From the NCBI RefSeq assembly GCF_900129135.1, contig NZ_FQVI01000009.1, positions 1 to 64,000 on the forward strand: a stretch of 64,000 nucleotides of DNA, in the 5' to 3' direction. This document shows, one piece after another, positions 1 through 8,544 of this stretch; positions within the stretch are counted from its first letter, which is position 1; every line of letters starts with the position of its first letter. The notes beneath the pieces are model-generated. The model had not been told where the DNA came from. It ran no database searches and saw only the letters and a list, made by a program, of their open reading frames with translations. The translations under genes and the position numbers were made by a program. Source of the DNA: Lactonifactor longoviformis DSM 17459 (GTDB lineage: Bacteria; Bacillota; Clostridia; Lachnospirales; Lachnospiraceae).

Positions 1-202
1 CTGTCTTTAGCATGTTGACCCGATTATATCCGGGCCGGCCCAGTTTATGTGAGGGCTCTGGCCTAAGATATCTTTCTATTCCAATCTCCTCCATGATTCT
101 GTCAAATGCTAATACTGGATCACAGAGATCCAGACAATCCGAAAAAAACAGTGGCAGCCTTCCCTGTTTTGCGGTATAATATTTCTCGGTATTATTGTTC
201 AT
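1..202 (-). CDS. IS1182-type transposase, N-terminal part (cut by window edge)
   Basis: An ATG at 202 opens a frame that runs off the left edge of the window, so only about 67 residues are visible. They contain an LFFSDCLDLCDP stretch followed by HKLGRPGYNRVNMLK. This resembles the N-terminal (DUF772-like) region of IS1182/IS5-group DDE transposases, where a GRPxYxPxxMLK motif is usual. The DDE catalytic part is outside the window, so intactness cannot be judged. The element sits just downstream of rnpB. Family placement is from motif recall only. Confidence 0.7.
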   Translation of the reverse strand, partial: MNNNTEKYYTAKQGRLPLFFSDCLDLCDPVLAFDRIMEEIGIERYLRPEPSHKLGRPGYNRVNMLKT

Positions 203-220
203 AGTAGATTAATTTTACCA

Positions 221-270
221 CAAAAAGAAGAACGCCTCCAGGTTTGTATACCTGAAAGCGTTCTTTTTTT
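221..270 (-). terminator. rho-independent terminator of rnpB
   Basis: AAGAACGC at 228-235 pairs with GCGTTCTT at 258-265, and CAGGT at 239-243 pairs with ACCTG at 250-254 inside it. U-rich tails flank both sides, so it could work in both directions. It lies about 70 bp past the 3' end of rnpB, its likely target. Confidence 0.75.
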
Positions 271-339
271 ACGGGACTTTTTTCACAGCCCCTTCAAATA
301 CATACCCTTTGGGCATATACGGCCTTCGCCGTACCATAA

Positions 340-690
340 GGCATAAGCAAAACGATAAGCCGGGTTATGTCGTGAATAATCATCTATCTAGACCTGCTGT
401 TGCCAGCAGGTTCCAGCGACCCACCTAAAAGCGTGACGGGCAGCCACATTGCTTTTTGTTCGGTCTTGCTTCGGATGGGGTTTACATATGCCCCTCCTGT
501 TACCAGGAAGGCGGTAGTCTCTTACACTGCCCTTCCACCCTTACCAGTTTTCTGGCGGTACATTTCTGTTGCACTTTCCTTAGAGTTGCCTCCACCGGAC
601 GTTATCCGGCATCCTGCCCTGCGAAGCCCGGACTTTCCTCATCTGACGCCTTTCGGCCTGCCAGCTGCGATTATTTATTCTACTTATGCC
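340..690 (-). ncRNA. rnpB: RNase P RNA, bacterial type A
   Basis: Catalytic RNA of ribonuclease P, which trims 5' leaders from pre-tRNAs. On the minus strand the conserved core is readable: GAGGAAAGTCCGGGCT near the 5' end, AGTGCAACAGAAA, a GTAAACCCCATCCG-type segment and the 3' conserved ATAACCCGGCTTATCG. GGCATAAG at the 5' end (690-683) can pair with CTTATGCC at the 3' end (347-340), closing helix P1 and setting the limits at about 351 nt. The GTAAACCCC segment fits type A rather than the Bacillus type B. Any ORF in this span is spurious. Confidence 0.95.
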
Positions 691-696
691 TGAGAT

Positions 697-725
697 ATCA
701 TAGCACATAAATTCTTATAATTCAA
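697..725 (-). promoter_or_regulatory. sigma-A promoter of rnpB
   Basis: On the minus strand TTGAAT (725-720) and TATGAT (702-697) are separated by 17 bp. The predicted start is about 7 nt downstream, at 690-691, which coincides with the P1 end of rnpB. The -35 box overlaps the stop codon region of the upstream DUF218 gene. Confidence 0.8.
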
Positions 726-1339
726 GGTCCGGTTATATATTTGCCGGTAAGAAGTATCTCACGGAACTGGCCGGCACACCTGCCGGCCTCACCCAGGACA
801 GTCTCAATCCCCTCTCTGCTCTGATGCCAGGTATCCCTGGCAATCCCCTGTACCTGCACCGGACACAGATAAAATTCCGTCTCCGGATAAAGGAGCTGGT
901 AATACATTTTGCACCTCCTGGCATGAAAAGACTTGCAGCAGATAATCCCCCTTCGGATGGTCAGCCCCGCATGATCTGTCACCTGCCTGGAATATATAGC
1001 ATTTTCGTAGGTATAAGTGGCTGCCTCCTCCCTCAGAATAACCTCCCGGGGCACGCCATGAGAGGTGAGTACGTGACAGAGGAATTCCCACTCAGTTTTA
1101 TAGTCATCCCCATAGACTTCCTGTTTGTCTTTCACACCAGCAAAGCTTCCCTGGAGAACACTGTACCTTCCCGAGGGAAGTATCCGCGGAGCATACCCCT
1201 GCTTCCAAAGCCGGGCTGCCCGCTCCGCCATCTGGGGGTAGCCGTCCCCCGGGATAAAGATGATATCGGCACTGGCGGGTGCATCCTCAGGAAAAATAAA
1301 ATCCGTAATGTTATCCAAAAACTTTTTATTTATCTCCAT
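722..1339 (-). CDS. YdcF/SanA-like DUF218 family protein
   Basis: About 205 residues. The early strand-loop IIFIPGDGYPQMAERAARL, followed by a conserved Glu/Asn-rich middle (EEAATYTYENAIYS), is typical of the DUF218 fold found in YdcF, SanA and ElyC proteins, many of which affect the envelope. There is no signal peptide or membrane segment in the chosen form, so it is probably cytoplasmic. The ATG at 1339 is chosen because GGAGAGG lies about 8 nt upstream; a longer frame reaches 1375. It overlaps the upstream gene by 14 nt, implying translational coupling. Substrate unknown. Confidence 0.75.
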   Translation of the reverse strand: MEINKKFLDNITDFIFPEDAPASADIIFIPGDGYPQMAERAARLWKQGYAPRILPSGRYSVLQGSFAGVKDKQEVYGDDYKTEWEFLCHVLTSHGVPREVILREEAATYTYENAIYSRQVTDHAGLTIRRGIICCKSFHARRCKMYYQLLYPETEFYLCPVQVQGIARDTWHQSREGIETVLGEAGRCAGQFREILLTGKYITGP

Positions 1340-1958
1340 CCACAAACCTCTCCAGCAGCCTTTCGCTGTCTTCATAATAGGCTTTGAGATCTTTCTCTTT
1401 GCTCCACAGGGATTCGTCTATATTCCTAAGAGATATGTTCAGATTTCTCAGGGAATCCCCATCCTTCACATCTGCGAAGGCAGAGCACTCCTCCATTTTA
1501 ACCGGTATACCGCCTTCCACAGCAAACAAGCTCTGATCCTTATACATCTCATACACTTCATCTGTATAAATCAGGATCATACTGGTTCCTGTCTGGGCAT
1601 CCACAATAAATTTCTGCTGATTTGCCATGGTAATCTGCGGGTTGCTGCTCTCCCCGTTCTTATCCCCAATGGCATAGTTCTGAATCAGCACATGTACCTT
1701 TTTGTCATTATTTCTGTCAGCAGCAATGTTCTCAAGGACAGATTGCAGTTCATCTATCGCATCCTGGGGAATCCCCTCCCCAGTGACAACTGCCACAGTA
1801 TAGTCATAGTCTATCTGTTTTACCTTATCTCTCACGAATACGGCAATTACTGCAATTGCAAAAACACCGATAATCACATGGAACTTATGGTAATACCAGA
1901 AGTTCTCCCACTTTTTCCTGCATACTTCTTTTTTTATCTCTTCCATCTTGTCTGTCAT
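1326..1958 (-). CDS. single-span membrane-anchored protein of unknown function
   Basis: 210 residues. A charged N-terminus (about 1-22) is followed by one hydrophobic segment at about 26-42 (VIIGVFAIAVIAVFV), then a soluble domain of about 165 residues that should lie outside the membrane. The soluble part has alternating strands and helices (YDYTVAVVTG, SMILIYTDEVYEMY), vaguely like a periplasmic-binding or DUF-type sensor domain, but I do not recognise the family. It overlaps the DUF218 gene downstream. Start at 1958 or at the ATG four codons later (1946); the AGGAG is unusually placed for both. Orientation and function are inferred only from hydropathy. Confidence 0.6.
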   Translation of the reverse strand: MTDKMEEIKKEVCRKKWENFWYYHKFHVIIGVFAIAVIAVFVRDKVKQIDYDYTVAVVTGEGIPQDAIDELQSVLENIAADRNNDKKVHVLIQNYAIGDKNGESSNPQITMANQQKFIVDAQTGTSMILIYTDEVYEMYKDQSLFAVEGGIPVKMEECSAFADVKDGDSLRNLNISLRNIDESLWSKEKDLKAYYEDSERLLERFVDGDK

Positions 1959-1996
1959 CTCTCCTGTATCGTTTGCAGCACCCGGTCTTCCGCTCC

Positions 1997-2668
1997 TCAG
2001 ATTGCCTCCAGTCCCTCTTTATCCAGAAGACGGATACTGCCTCTCTCTGCTTTCACAAACCCTTCATTTGCAAAATACCGAAGCATTCTGGAGACTACTT
2101 CTCTGGCGCTTCCCAAATGATTGGCAATCTGTTCATGAGTGATAGTTAACACATCGGATTCTTCCAGTTCTCCCTCCTCCAGGAGAAAATGAGCCAGTCT
2201 CTTATCAAAGCTGGTAAAAACAATTTCTTCCAGCACCCACATCACATCGGACATTCTGGAGGACAAAAGTTCATTGGTATACTTTGCCACTGCCAATTCG
2301 CTGTCTGTTATCTCATTATAACACTGTGCCGGTATCCTTATCGCCTTTACCTCTGTCTCCGCGGAGACAAAGACATCAAAACTAATATTTTTCATAATAC
2401 AGGAAGCTGAAAAAATACAGATATCCCGGCTCAGAAGGCGAAACAGGGTAATCTCCTTTCCCTGCTCTGTCACAATGTAAGCCCGGACTCTCCCTTCAAG
2501 GACCAGAAACAGCCCGGAACACTCCTCCCCCCCTGCATGCATTGCAGTACCTGGGGGAAAAGTGACGGGCTCTGAATGATTTATTAAGGTTTCCTGTGAA
2601 TGACTGCTGATGGATTTCCAGAAAGGCAGCAGTTCCTGAAAATCCTTTTGTAGTTCTTTTTGATACAT
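1997..2668 (-). CDS. Crp/Fnr family transcriptional regulator
   Basis: 223 residues. An N-terminal cyclic-nucleotide-binding-like beta barrel (about 15-125, with GLFLVLEGRVRAY and CIFSASC) is followed by a dimer helix and a C-terminal winged helix-turn-helix (about 150-220). The recognition helix reads LGSAREVVSRMLRYF; the R-E-x-x-S-R pattern is the one that reads TGTGA half-sites in Crp/Fnr proteins. No N-terminal four-cysteine cluster of Fnr type is present. GGGAGG lies 8 nt before the ATG. It follows trxA on the same strand after 85 bp. Effector unknown. Confidence 0.88.
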   Translation of the reverse strand: MYQKELQKDFQELLPFWKSISSHSQETLINHSEPVTFPPGTAMHAGGEECSGLFLVLEGRVRAYIVTEQGKEITLFRLLSRDICIFSASCIMKNISFDVFVSAETEVKAIRIPAQCYNEITDSELAVAKYTNELLSSRMSDVMWVLEEIVFTSFDKRLAHFLLEEGELEESDVLTITHEQIANHLGSAREVVSRMLRYFANEGFVKAERGSIRLLDKEGLEAI

Positions 2669-2753
2669 GACATTAACCTCCCAGGGACCGAGGATATTCC
2701 GATCACCTCACTCTTGTATCCTCCATCATATCAACCTGAGCATTTCTTGTCAA

Positions 2754-3056
2754 TTATCTGCCCACCATTCGGCGAATATCATTCTCCGAGCGGACGCCTA
2801 CACTTCTGGTGATTTCTTTGCCGTTTTCCAATACCACCAGAGTGGGGATACTCATAACTCCAAACTGGGAGGCCAGAGCTCCCTCTTCGTCTACATTGAT
2901 CTTTCCGATTTTTACATCCTGCAGCTCTCCCTCCAGATTTTGAAGCACCGGGGCCAGCATCTTGCAGGGTCCGCACCAGTCAGCATAGAAATCCAGCAAT
3001 ACCTTCCTGTCACTGTGCATTACTTCTGTATCAAAATTATTAGTTGTTATCTTCAT
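2754..3056 (-). CDS. trxA: thioredoxin
   Basis: 100 residues, normal for a thioredoxin. The active site WCGPCKML sits near residue 28 within DFYADWCGPCK, and the cis-proline loop MSIPTLVVLENGK is present. It reduces protein disulfides in the cytoplasm. The ATG at 3056 is chosen over an upstream in-frame start because AAGGAGGT lies 7-8 nt before it. It is upstream of, and co-directional with, the Crp/Fnr gene, which might link redox status to that regulator (inference). Confidence 0.95.
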   Translation of the reverse strand: MKITTNNFDTEVMHSDRKVLLDFYADWCGPCKMLAPVLQNLEGELQDVKIGKINVDEEGALASQFGVMSIPTLVVLENGKEITRSVGVRSENDIRRMVGR

Positions 3057-3192
3057 AATGATTACCTCCTTGTTTATCTTATGGCTGTATTCTACCACTC
3101 TTTTTTCCCTTTTTCTGTGAGTAAGTCACAGTCCGGGATTCCGCCATTACTCTCACGCGGAGGTTTGTCATCTTCCAGGCCTTCCAAGCAAT

Positions 3193-4089
3193 TTACCGGG
3201 TTATAAGGCTGTTCGCAATCATCCCTGCCAGTATCAGAGTGATTCCCCCAAATCCCAGCCCTGAGGGAAGTGCGTCCCCCAGCAGCAGAATCCCTCCCAG
3301 AAGGGTAAAGATCACCTCCGCAGACTGGGTCGCCTCCACCAGCGCCAGACGGCGGGGATTCTGTTTCACCATATCTGTAGCCTTAAAAAACAGGTAGGTT
3401 GCCGTTACACCGGAAAAAAGTGCTACCAGGAAAGACTGTGCATGCTGTCCCATATCCGGCAGTCCCGCCCGGCTCCAGGCAAATACAGAGCCGGCCAGCC
3501 AAAAAGGCATGCTGCACAGAGTCATGCCAAACACTCTCTGCATTGCCGTGATCTCCGGAGGGCAGTGAGACATCATCTTACGGTTGCCCAGAGGATAGGC
3601 AAACGCGGCTACCAGAATGGGCAGAACCGTCATCCGCACATCACTCACAGCGGCTTCCCTCAGATGGGATCCCTGCATAAGGAAAATCCCTGCCAGAATC
3701 AACAGAGAGAAGGCCAGATTTTTCACCGGAATCTTATGGCCAAACAGAGGGGTGAGAAGCACCCCTGCCACTATGGTAATCTGCCAGGTGGAAGCAATCA
3801 GCCAGGACTCCCCGTAAGCTGATGCCAGAGACAGGGGTGCATAAAAAAGCCCGAATCCCACGGTGCTCCACAGAATCCAGATCCAGGGCTGCTTTTTGAT
3901 CTCCTCCCAGATTCCTTTCAGCTGACGGTTTCTCCACAAAATCACCAGCAGTATGGGCATTGTATATAAGTAGCGGAGACTCGCACTCCACATCCAGTAT
4001 CCACCGCCCAGGTTCATACTTCGGTTAAGTATAAACGTAAAAGCAAAAAAGAAAGAACCAGCGATTCCATACATCAGCGATTTCTTCAT
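3193..4089 (-). CDS. DMT-superfamily transporter (EamA/EmrE-like)
   Basis: 298 residues with about ten hydrophobic segments in two repeated halves, the usual size for DMT permeases. The N-terminus runs straight into the first span (GIAGSFFFAFTFILN), and the C-terminal half carries the LVEATQSAEVIFTLLGG type motif common to EamA-like exporters. Predicted function is export or exchange of a small metabolite or drug at the cytoplasmic membrane; the substrate cannot be read. It stands alone between trxA and a small membrane-peptide gene, with AGAGGA before the ATG. Confidence 0.82.
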   Translation of the reverse strand: MKKSLMYGIAGSFFFAFTFILNRSMNLGGGYWMWSASLRYLYTMPILLVILWRNRQLKGIWEEIKKQPWIWILWSTVGFGLFYAPLSLASAYGESWLIASTWQITIVAGVLLTPLFGHKIPVKNLAFSLLILAGIFLMQGSHLREAAVSDVRMTVLPILVAAFAYPLGNRKMMSHCPPEITAMQRVFGMTLCSMPFWLAGSVFAWSRAGLPDMGQHAQSFLVALFSGVTATYLFFKATDMVKQNPRRLALVEATQSAEVIFTLLGGILLLGDALPSGLGFGGITLILAGMIANSLITR

Positions 4090-4117
4090 TCCTCTATCCC
4101 CCCTCTATAATAAAACA

Positions 4118-4151
4118 GGAGAAAAGACCCGTCCGTTTTGGTCCTCTCTCC
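4118..4151 (-). terminator. possible terminator after the 27-residue peptide gene
   Basis: On the minus strand a short stem (GACC at 143-140 of this kilobase with GGTC at 129-126) is followed by TTTTCT. The stem is only 4-5 bp with weak outer pairing, so this is tentative. Confidence 0.35.
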
Positions 4152-4176
4152 ATTCCGTCTGACTATTATCTCTATC

Positions 4177-4260
4177 TTATTTCTGCATTCCTTTTTTTAC
4201 AATGGGATATAACTCCACAGCAAGCAAAGCAAATACTGCAACATAAGCGACTGTAAACAT
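4177..4260 (-). CDS. 27-residue single-span membrane peptide
   Basis: MFTVAYVAVFALLAVELYP is an almost continuous hydrophobic helix, followed by a basic tail ending KKGMQK, as expected for a tiny inner-membrane peptide with a cytoplasmic C-terminus. AGAGGTG sits about 7 nt before the ATG at 4260. About 110 bp further upstream is a good sigma-A promoter (4370-4399). A longer in-frame extension to 4380 would run through the promoter and is rejected. No family is recognised; it could be a small regulatory partner of a neighbouring transporter or a toxin-like peptide. Confidence 0.55.
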   Translation of the reverse strand: MFTVAYVAVFALLAVELYPIVKKGMQK

Positions 4261-4369
4261 TTTGCAACACCTCTTTTTCTCTGAACTGTATTTATTATAT
4301 CCCTTATACCTGCAGAAATCCATTCGGAAAATCACTAAACTTCTCCGGAAAAAGCAACTGATTTCTGCT

Positions 4370-4399
4370 ATTATATACAAAAATTTTTAGGTAGTGCAA
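4370..4399 (-). promoter_or_regulatory. sigma-A promoter for the 27-residue peptide gene
   Basis: Minus strand TTGCAC (4399-4394), 18-bp spacer, TATAAT (4375-4370). The predicted transcript starts near 4363 and has a leader of about 100 nt. Confidence 0.65.
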
Positions 4400-4444
4400 A
4401 ATTATTTTTATTTTTTCTTCAAATAAGAATTATTATCCCAGCTG

Positions 4445-5152
4445 TCAGGTCGCTCTTTTCATCTCTCGTACCTTATGCTTCGTTTCAGGATCTACCTGTA
4501 GGGACTCCGTTATCTTCTGCAGTGTTCTGCGGTAGGTAAAGTCGTCCAGCCGGCAGTGCTTCAGGTATTCCATGGTCTGCACAGGATACGCCGCAAAGTA
4601 CATGGATACAGCCCATGCCACCGCCATTTTTACATAATAATCTTCATGCTTTATGCGATCAAATGCTGTAAATGCGGCATCCATATAAACCTCCTCTCTG
4701 TAGTACATCAGCAGCATAACCACAGCAAACCGGATCTCATAGGTTCCGCTTCCATAAAGATAAGGCTGGAGGAAGTCCCACATCTTTTCCGGCTCTTCTC
4801 TTGCCGCCTTCAGCCCTGCACAGAAGCTGTCACACACGGACCAATTATCTATCTTGGGAACAAATCTTTGAATCTGGCAGCATCGCTGTTCAAAGCCTGT
4901 CTTACAGCATCCTATTACCATCCCCTGAAGCATAATCTCCTCATAGGATTCGTCTGAGGCATTGGAGAGATAGCTCTCCCAGTCGCCCTTTGCAATTTTC
5001 TTTGCAATCTTTCTCAATTTGGGCAGGCGGACGCCCAGAACGTTTTCCACCCCCGGCATGAGTCTGCTGGTAAAGTCCCGGAATCCCGGCTCCGCCATAT
5101 CCTCCAGTTCTCTTCGCAGTGACTCGTGAAACTCCCGGTTCTCTTTCTCCAT
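4445..5152 (-). CDS. DNA alkylation repair protein, AlkD-like HEAT-repeat family
   Basis: 235 residues, all-helical, matching the size and pattern of AlkD/DNA_alkylation_repair proteins that excise alkylated bases. Recognisable features are LGVRLPKLRKIAKKI near residue 40, NWSVCDSFC near 103 and the helical block YEIRFAVVMLLMYY with VKMAVAWAVSMYF towards the C-terminus. The NW-x-x-C/V-D segment contributes the catalytic Asp/Trp face in the family. It begins 4 bp after the stop of the SNF2 gene, so the two are translated as a pair. This suggests a joint role in DNA metabolism (inference). Confidence 0.88.
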   Translation of the reverse strand: MEKENREFHESLRRELEDMAEPGFRDFTSRLMPGVENVLGVRLPKLRKIAKKIAKGDWESYLSNASDESYEEIMLQGMVIGCCKTGFEQRCCQIQRFVPKIDNWSVCDSFCAGLKAAREEPEKMWDFLQPYLYGSGTYEIRFAVVMLLMYYREEVYMDAAFTAFDRIKHEDYYVKMAVAWAVSMYFAAYPVQTMEYLKHCRLDDFTYRRTLQKITESLQVDPETKHKVREMKRAT

Positions 5153-5156
5153 ATTC

Positions 5157-8100
5157 CTACGTCTCCTCCTTCAGCAGTCCGGCGATCTCCTCTGAGGACA
5201 TAGCCGCAACTGAGACGCCGTGCTCTGATATAATCTGATCCGACAGCAATTTCTTATCCTCCTGCAATTTTAATATTTTCTCCTCTACCGTATTCTTTGC
5301 AATCAGCTTAAAAACCGTCACCTTCTCCTCCTGGCCGATCCTGTGTGTCCGGTCTGTGGCCTGATTCTGAGCGGCAATATTCCACCAGGGGTCAAAGTGA
5401 ATCACAATGCTGGCCGCTGTCAGATTCAGCCCCGTCCCCCCCGCCTTCAGGGAGATTAAAAATACCGGAACCTCATCCTTATTAAATGCTTTTACCAGCT
5501 CTGCCCTGTCCTCCTTTTTCGTAGATCCCGTCAGGATATGATATGGTATCCTCTTCTTTTTCAGATGCTTTTTCAGAATATCCAGCATTGTGGTAAACTG
5601 AGAGAATATCAGAACCTTATGTCCCCCCTCTATGGCATTGTCCACAAGTTCCATACAGGTATCCACCTTCGCAGACTCCCCTTTATAGTCTTCGTATACC
5701 AGGCCGGGATCGCAGCAGATCTGGCGCAGTCTGGTGAGTTGGGCAAGCACCTGAAACTTTTCCCCCTGGCTCCTGGCCCCAGCCGGCTGTTCCAGCTGTG
5801 ACAGCAGCTTCTGTACGTTTGCCGCGTAGACTCTCTCCTGCTCTCCCTGAAGACGAGAATATACCACATGTTCAATCTTATCCGGAAGCTCCTTCAGAAC
5901 ATCCTTCTTCAGACGGCGCATCACAAAGGGTTTTATCATTTTCTGCAGGCGGCGGGCCGCAATTTTGTCGCTGTTGTGTACAATAGGTATCTCATATTCC
6001 TTCTGGAACCCGGAATATTTCCCCAAAATTCCCGGCATCAGATAGTCAAAGATACTCCAAAGCTCACTGAGGCGGTTTTCTATGGGGGTACCGGTAAGTG
6101 CAAATTTCACCCCGGCTCTCACGCTTTTGGCCGCCTTTGCCGACTGGGTCATATGATTTTTAATATACTGTGCCTCGTCCAGCACTTCACAGTAAAAATT
6201 CAGGCTGCGGTAATCCTCCGCATCCCTTTTTAAAATGTCATAGGAGGTAATCAGAATCTGGAATTCGCTGTAATGCTCATAAATCTCTTTTCTCTCTTCC
6301 CGGTCTCCCACCAGCACCTTTTTTCTAAGCTGTGGGGCAAAACGGTCCAGCTCTCCTTCCCAGTTATACACCAACGAGGCCGGACATACAATAAGGGAAG
6401 GCTTTGCCGCATCCCCTTCCTTTTCGTACCTGGCGCAGAGAAATGCGATCATCTGTATGGTCTTGCCAAGTCCCATATCATCTGCCAGAATCCCTCCGAA
6501 GCCCATAGCCTCCAGGGTACAGAGCCAGCGGTAGCCCGCCTTCTGATAATTCCGGAGAGTCCCTTTCAGGTGGTCCGGTACCTCAAAGTCACTGTCATCC
6601 GCGGACTTCATATTTCTGATCATAGATTTAAAGGATTGGCTTCTCTGTATCTCAATGCCTTCCTTCGCCTCCCTGAAGACCTGGTCCAGATAAAATGCCC
6701 GAAATCTGGGTATCCTGCAGCTTCCCGCTTCCAGATCCCTGCTGGCAAGGGAAAGACCCTCCATAATCTCAGCCAGAGCGCTCACAGAATTATCCTCCAG
6801 ACGGAAAAAATCACCGTCCTTAAGCCGGTAATACTTCTTCCTCTGGCGGTAGCTCTGCAGCAGCGCCTCCAGCTCCTCAAACGGAAGTTTTTCCGAGGAT
6901 AGGGTAAGCTCTAAAAGATCCCCGCTCAGGGTAATGCCCACTGTGACCTTGGGGGCTCTGCGGACAGACAGCTTTTTCAGGTTTTCGGATACAAATACCT
7001 CCCCCGTCTGACGCAGCTGATCCATCCCTGTGGCAAGAAGCTGGTAGACTCTGTCGTCCTGGTTTACCGGGAGGGTAAGAACTTTCTTATCCCCGGTATT
7101 GTCAAAATATGCCCTTGCAGTATAGACGGCCCGGCTTTCTCTGGCAATGTCCCTGTACATGTCTTCCACAGAAAAAGTCCCCAGCATATTAAAGCTCTTA
7201 TCCCCGTATTCTGACTCCAGGCGGCAGGTAAGCTTCTCCCTTTCCAGATCCAGATAGATGCGTATCTGCACCTCTTCGGGCATATAGGCGCCGATATCCC
7301 CGTGGAGTTTCACCTCTGCATGCTCCCTGAGCATGGGATATATGGTACTGCAGAATGCATTCATATCTTTCACCGCAATTTCCAGATGAGCGCACTCCCT
7401 CCAGTTCCCATACCGGCACACCTCTTTCATATCCCTGGCAAAGTCCTCTGAACAGCAGTACACAGCTTCCCCCATCCGTACAAACAGGGATTCATCCGAG
7501 GAGAGTACCTCAAGCCGGGGAAGTACCATACAGCACCCGTCGTCCCGGGCGGTAATTTCAATTACAAGAGGGGGATTTCCCTCAATAACTGACAGCTCAC
7601 CGCCGCTCTCAGTGCTGTCCGAAAAGCGGCATCTCTTTCCCCTCATCAGCAGAAAAAACTCTGCCGCCTCTCTTTCCGTGAGATTCAGCTCCTGGGGATT
7701 ACGCTTGTATCTTTCTCTGGAATAGTAATAAGTTTCTGTTCTGAGCTCTTCTCTGTCTTTATATGCCATCTCCAAAAAGGAAATGAACTCCCGTGCCTGA
7801 GGGGTAAAGGCACTTCTCTCATGTATAAAGGACAGCTTTTTTCCGTAAGTTATCTTTTCCCCATTTTCCACTGCTTCCAGAAAGTCTCCGATATTTTTCA
7901 GTGCATATTTATAGTCCATGCCGATGCGGAATGTCAGCCTCCACGTCTGGGAATACTTCTTAAGCACCGGCTCCAGCTCAACCTTTCCCGCCACAGACGG
8001 TTGAAAATACCTGGCCTTTTCTCTCATAGAATAGCGGTAAATTAAGCTTGTAATCTCCGGAGACGACACCCTGGCCCCGGAGACTGCCGGCAGCTCCCCC

Positions 8101-8447
8101 GGCGCCTGACCGAGGATATCCTTTTGCTTCTGTTCCTGAAGGATAGACTCCCTCCAATAGTGCAGGGCCGCGGCCACGCAATGGCTGCACATCCCTTCGT
8201 GAATCAGGCTGTCTTCACATTCACAGCTGTAATCTGTAATCTTGTCATTGGCCTCGTCCACAGTAAGCTCTACCCTGTAAAGCTCCTCATCTTTTCCCAG
8301 AACTTCTGCCTTTACTGTAGAGACCCCCTCCCCCTCCCATTCACAGGAACGGCAGGTGATCACCTGTTGATTCGTATATAGAGTATTACCCCTTGTATAG
8401 GAGGCAGGGTAAGATTCCTGCCGGATCGCTTTTAACGTAATTGCCAT
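5157..8447 (-). CDS. SWIM zinc-finger SNF2-family DNA-dependent ATPase
   Basis: 1096 residues. The N-terminus carries a SWIM finger (C75-x-C77-x9-C87-x-H89). A long region of the bacterial SNF2-associated type (about 130-600) follows, then the SNF2 motor: Walker A in DDMGLGKTIQ near 655, a DEAQ box, LTGTPIEN, SLKAGGTGLNL and the motif VI region QATDRTHRIGQ. Such proteins remodel protein-DNA complexes; the physiological target in Firmicutes is unsettled. The ATG at 8447 is chosen because GGAAG lies 7 nt upstream; a GTG two codons earlier leaves no room. It is coupled to the alkD-like gene 4 bp downstream. Confidence 0.93.
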   Translation of the reverse strand: MAITLKAIRQESYPASYTRGNTLYTNQQVITCRSCEWEGEGVSTVKAEVLGKDEELYRVELTVDEANDKITDYSCECEDSLIHEGMCSHCVAAALHYWRESILQEQKQKDILGQAPGELPAVSGARVSSPEITSLIYRYSMREKARYFQPSVAGKVELEPVLKKYSQTWRLTFRIGMDYKYALKNIGDFLEAVENGEKITYGKKLSFIHERSAFTPQAREFISFLEMAYKDREELRTETYYYSRERYKRNPQELNLTEREAAEFFLLMRGKRCRFSDSTESGGELSVIEGNPPLVIEITARDDGCCMVLPRLEVLSSDESLFVRMGEAVYCCSEDFARDMKEVCRYGNWRECAHLEIAVKDMNAFCSTIYPMLREHAEVKLHGDIGAYMPEEVQIRIYLDLEREKLTCRLESEYGDKSFNMLGTFSVEDMYRDIARESRAVYTARAYFDNTGDKKVLTLPVNQDDRVYQLLATGMDQLRQTGEVFVSENLKKLSVRRAPKVTVGITLSGDLLELTLSSEKLPFEELEALLQSYRQRKKYYRLKDGDFFRLEDNSVSALAEIMEGLSLASRDLEAGSCRIPRFRAFYLDQVFREAKEGIEIQRSQSFKSMIRNMKSADDSDFEVPDHLKGTLRNYQKAGYRWLCTLEAMGFGGILADDMGLGKTIQMIAFLCARYEKEGDAAKPSLIVCPASLVYNWEGELDRFAPQLRKKVLVGDREERKEIYEHYSEFQILITSYDILKRDAEDYRSLNFYCEVLDEAQYIKNHMTQSAKAAKSVRAGVKFALTGTPIENRLSELWSIFDYLMPGILGKYSGFQKEYEIPIVHNSDKIAARRLQKMIKPFVMRRLKKDVLKELPDKIEHVVYSRLQGEQERVYAANVQKLLSQLEQPAGARSQGEKFQVLAQLTRLRQICCDPGLVYEDYKGESAKVDTCMELVDNAIEGGHKVLIFSQFTTMLDILKKHLKKKRIPYHILTGSTKKEDRAELVKAFNKDEVPVFLISLKAGGTGLNLTAASIVIHFDPWWNIAAQNQATDRTHRIGQEEKVTVFKLIAKNTVEEKILKLQEDKKLLSDQIISEHGVSVAAMSSEEIAGLLKEET

Positions 8448-8493
8448 GCTCACTCTTCCTTTCAGCAGATGCGGGTACAGACTGCATACCTCT

Positions 8494-8521
8494 ATTATAC
8501 TGATTTCCGCTGAAAAAACAA
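8494..8521 (-). promoter_or_regulatory. sigma-A promoter for the SNF2-AlkD pair
   Basis: Minus strand TTGTTT (8521-8516), 16-bp spacer, TATAAT (8499-8494), about 45 bp before the SNF2 start codon. Confidence 0.6.
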
Positions 8522-8544
8522 TGAAAAAGGAATGCCGTCACTGC

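Noticed and set aside
400-710. Two overlapping forward ORFs of 84-97 codons
   Set aside because: They lie inside the antisense of rnpB, whose conserved core explains the sequence fully.
1260-2120. 286-codon forward ORF
   Set aside because: It is antisense to two coupled minus-strand genes with good ribosome sites, and it shows no recognisable family or ribosome site.
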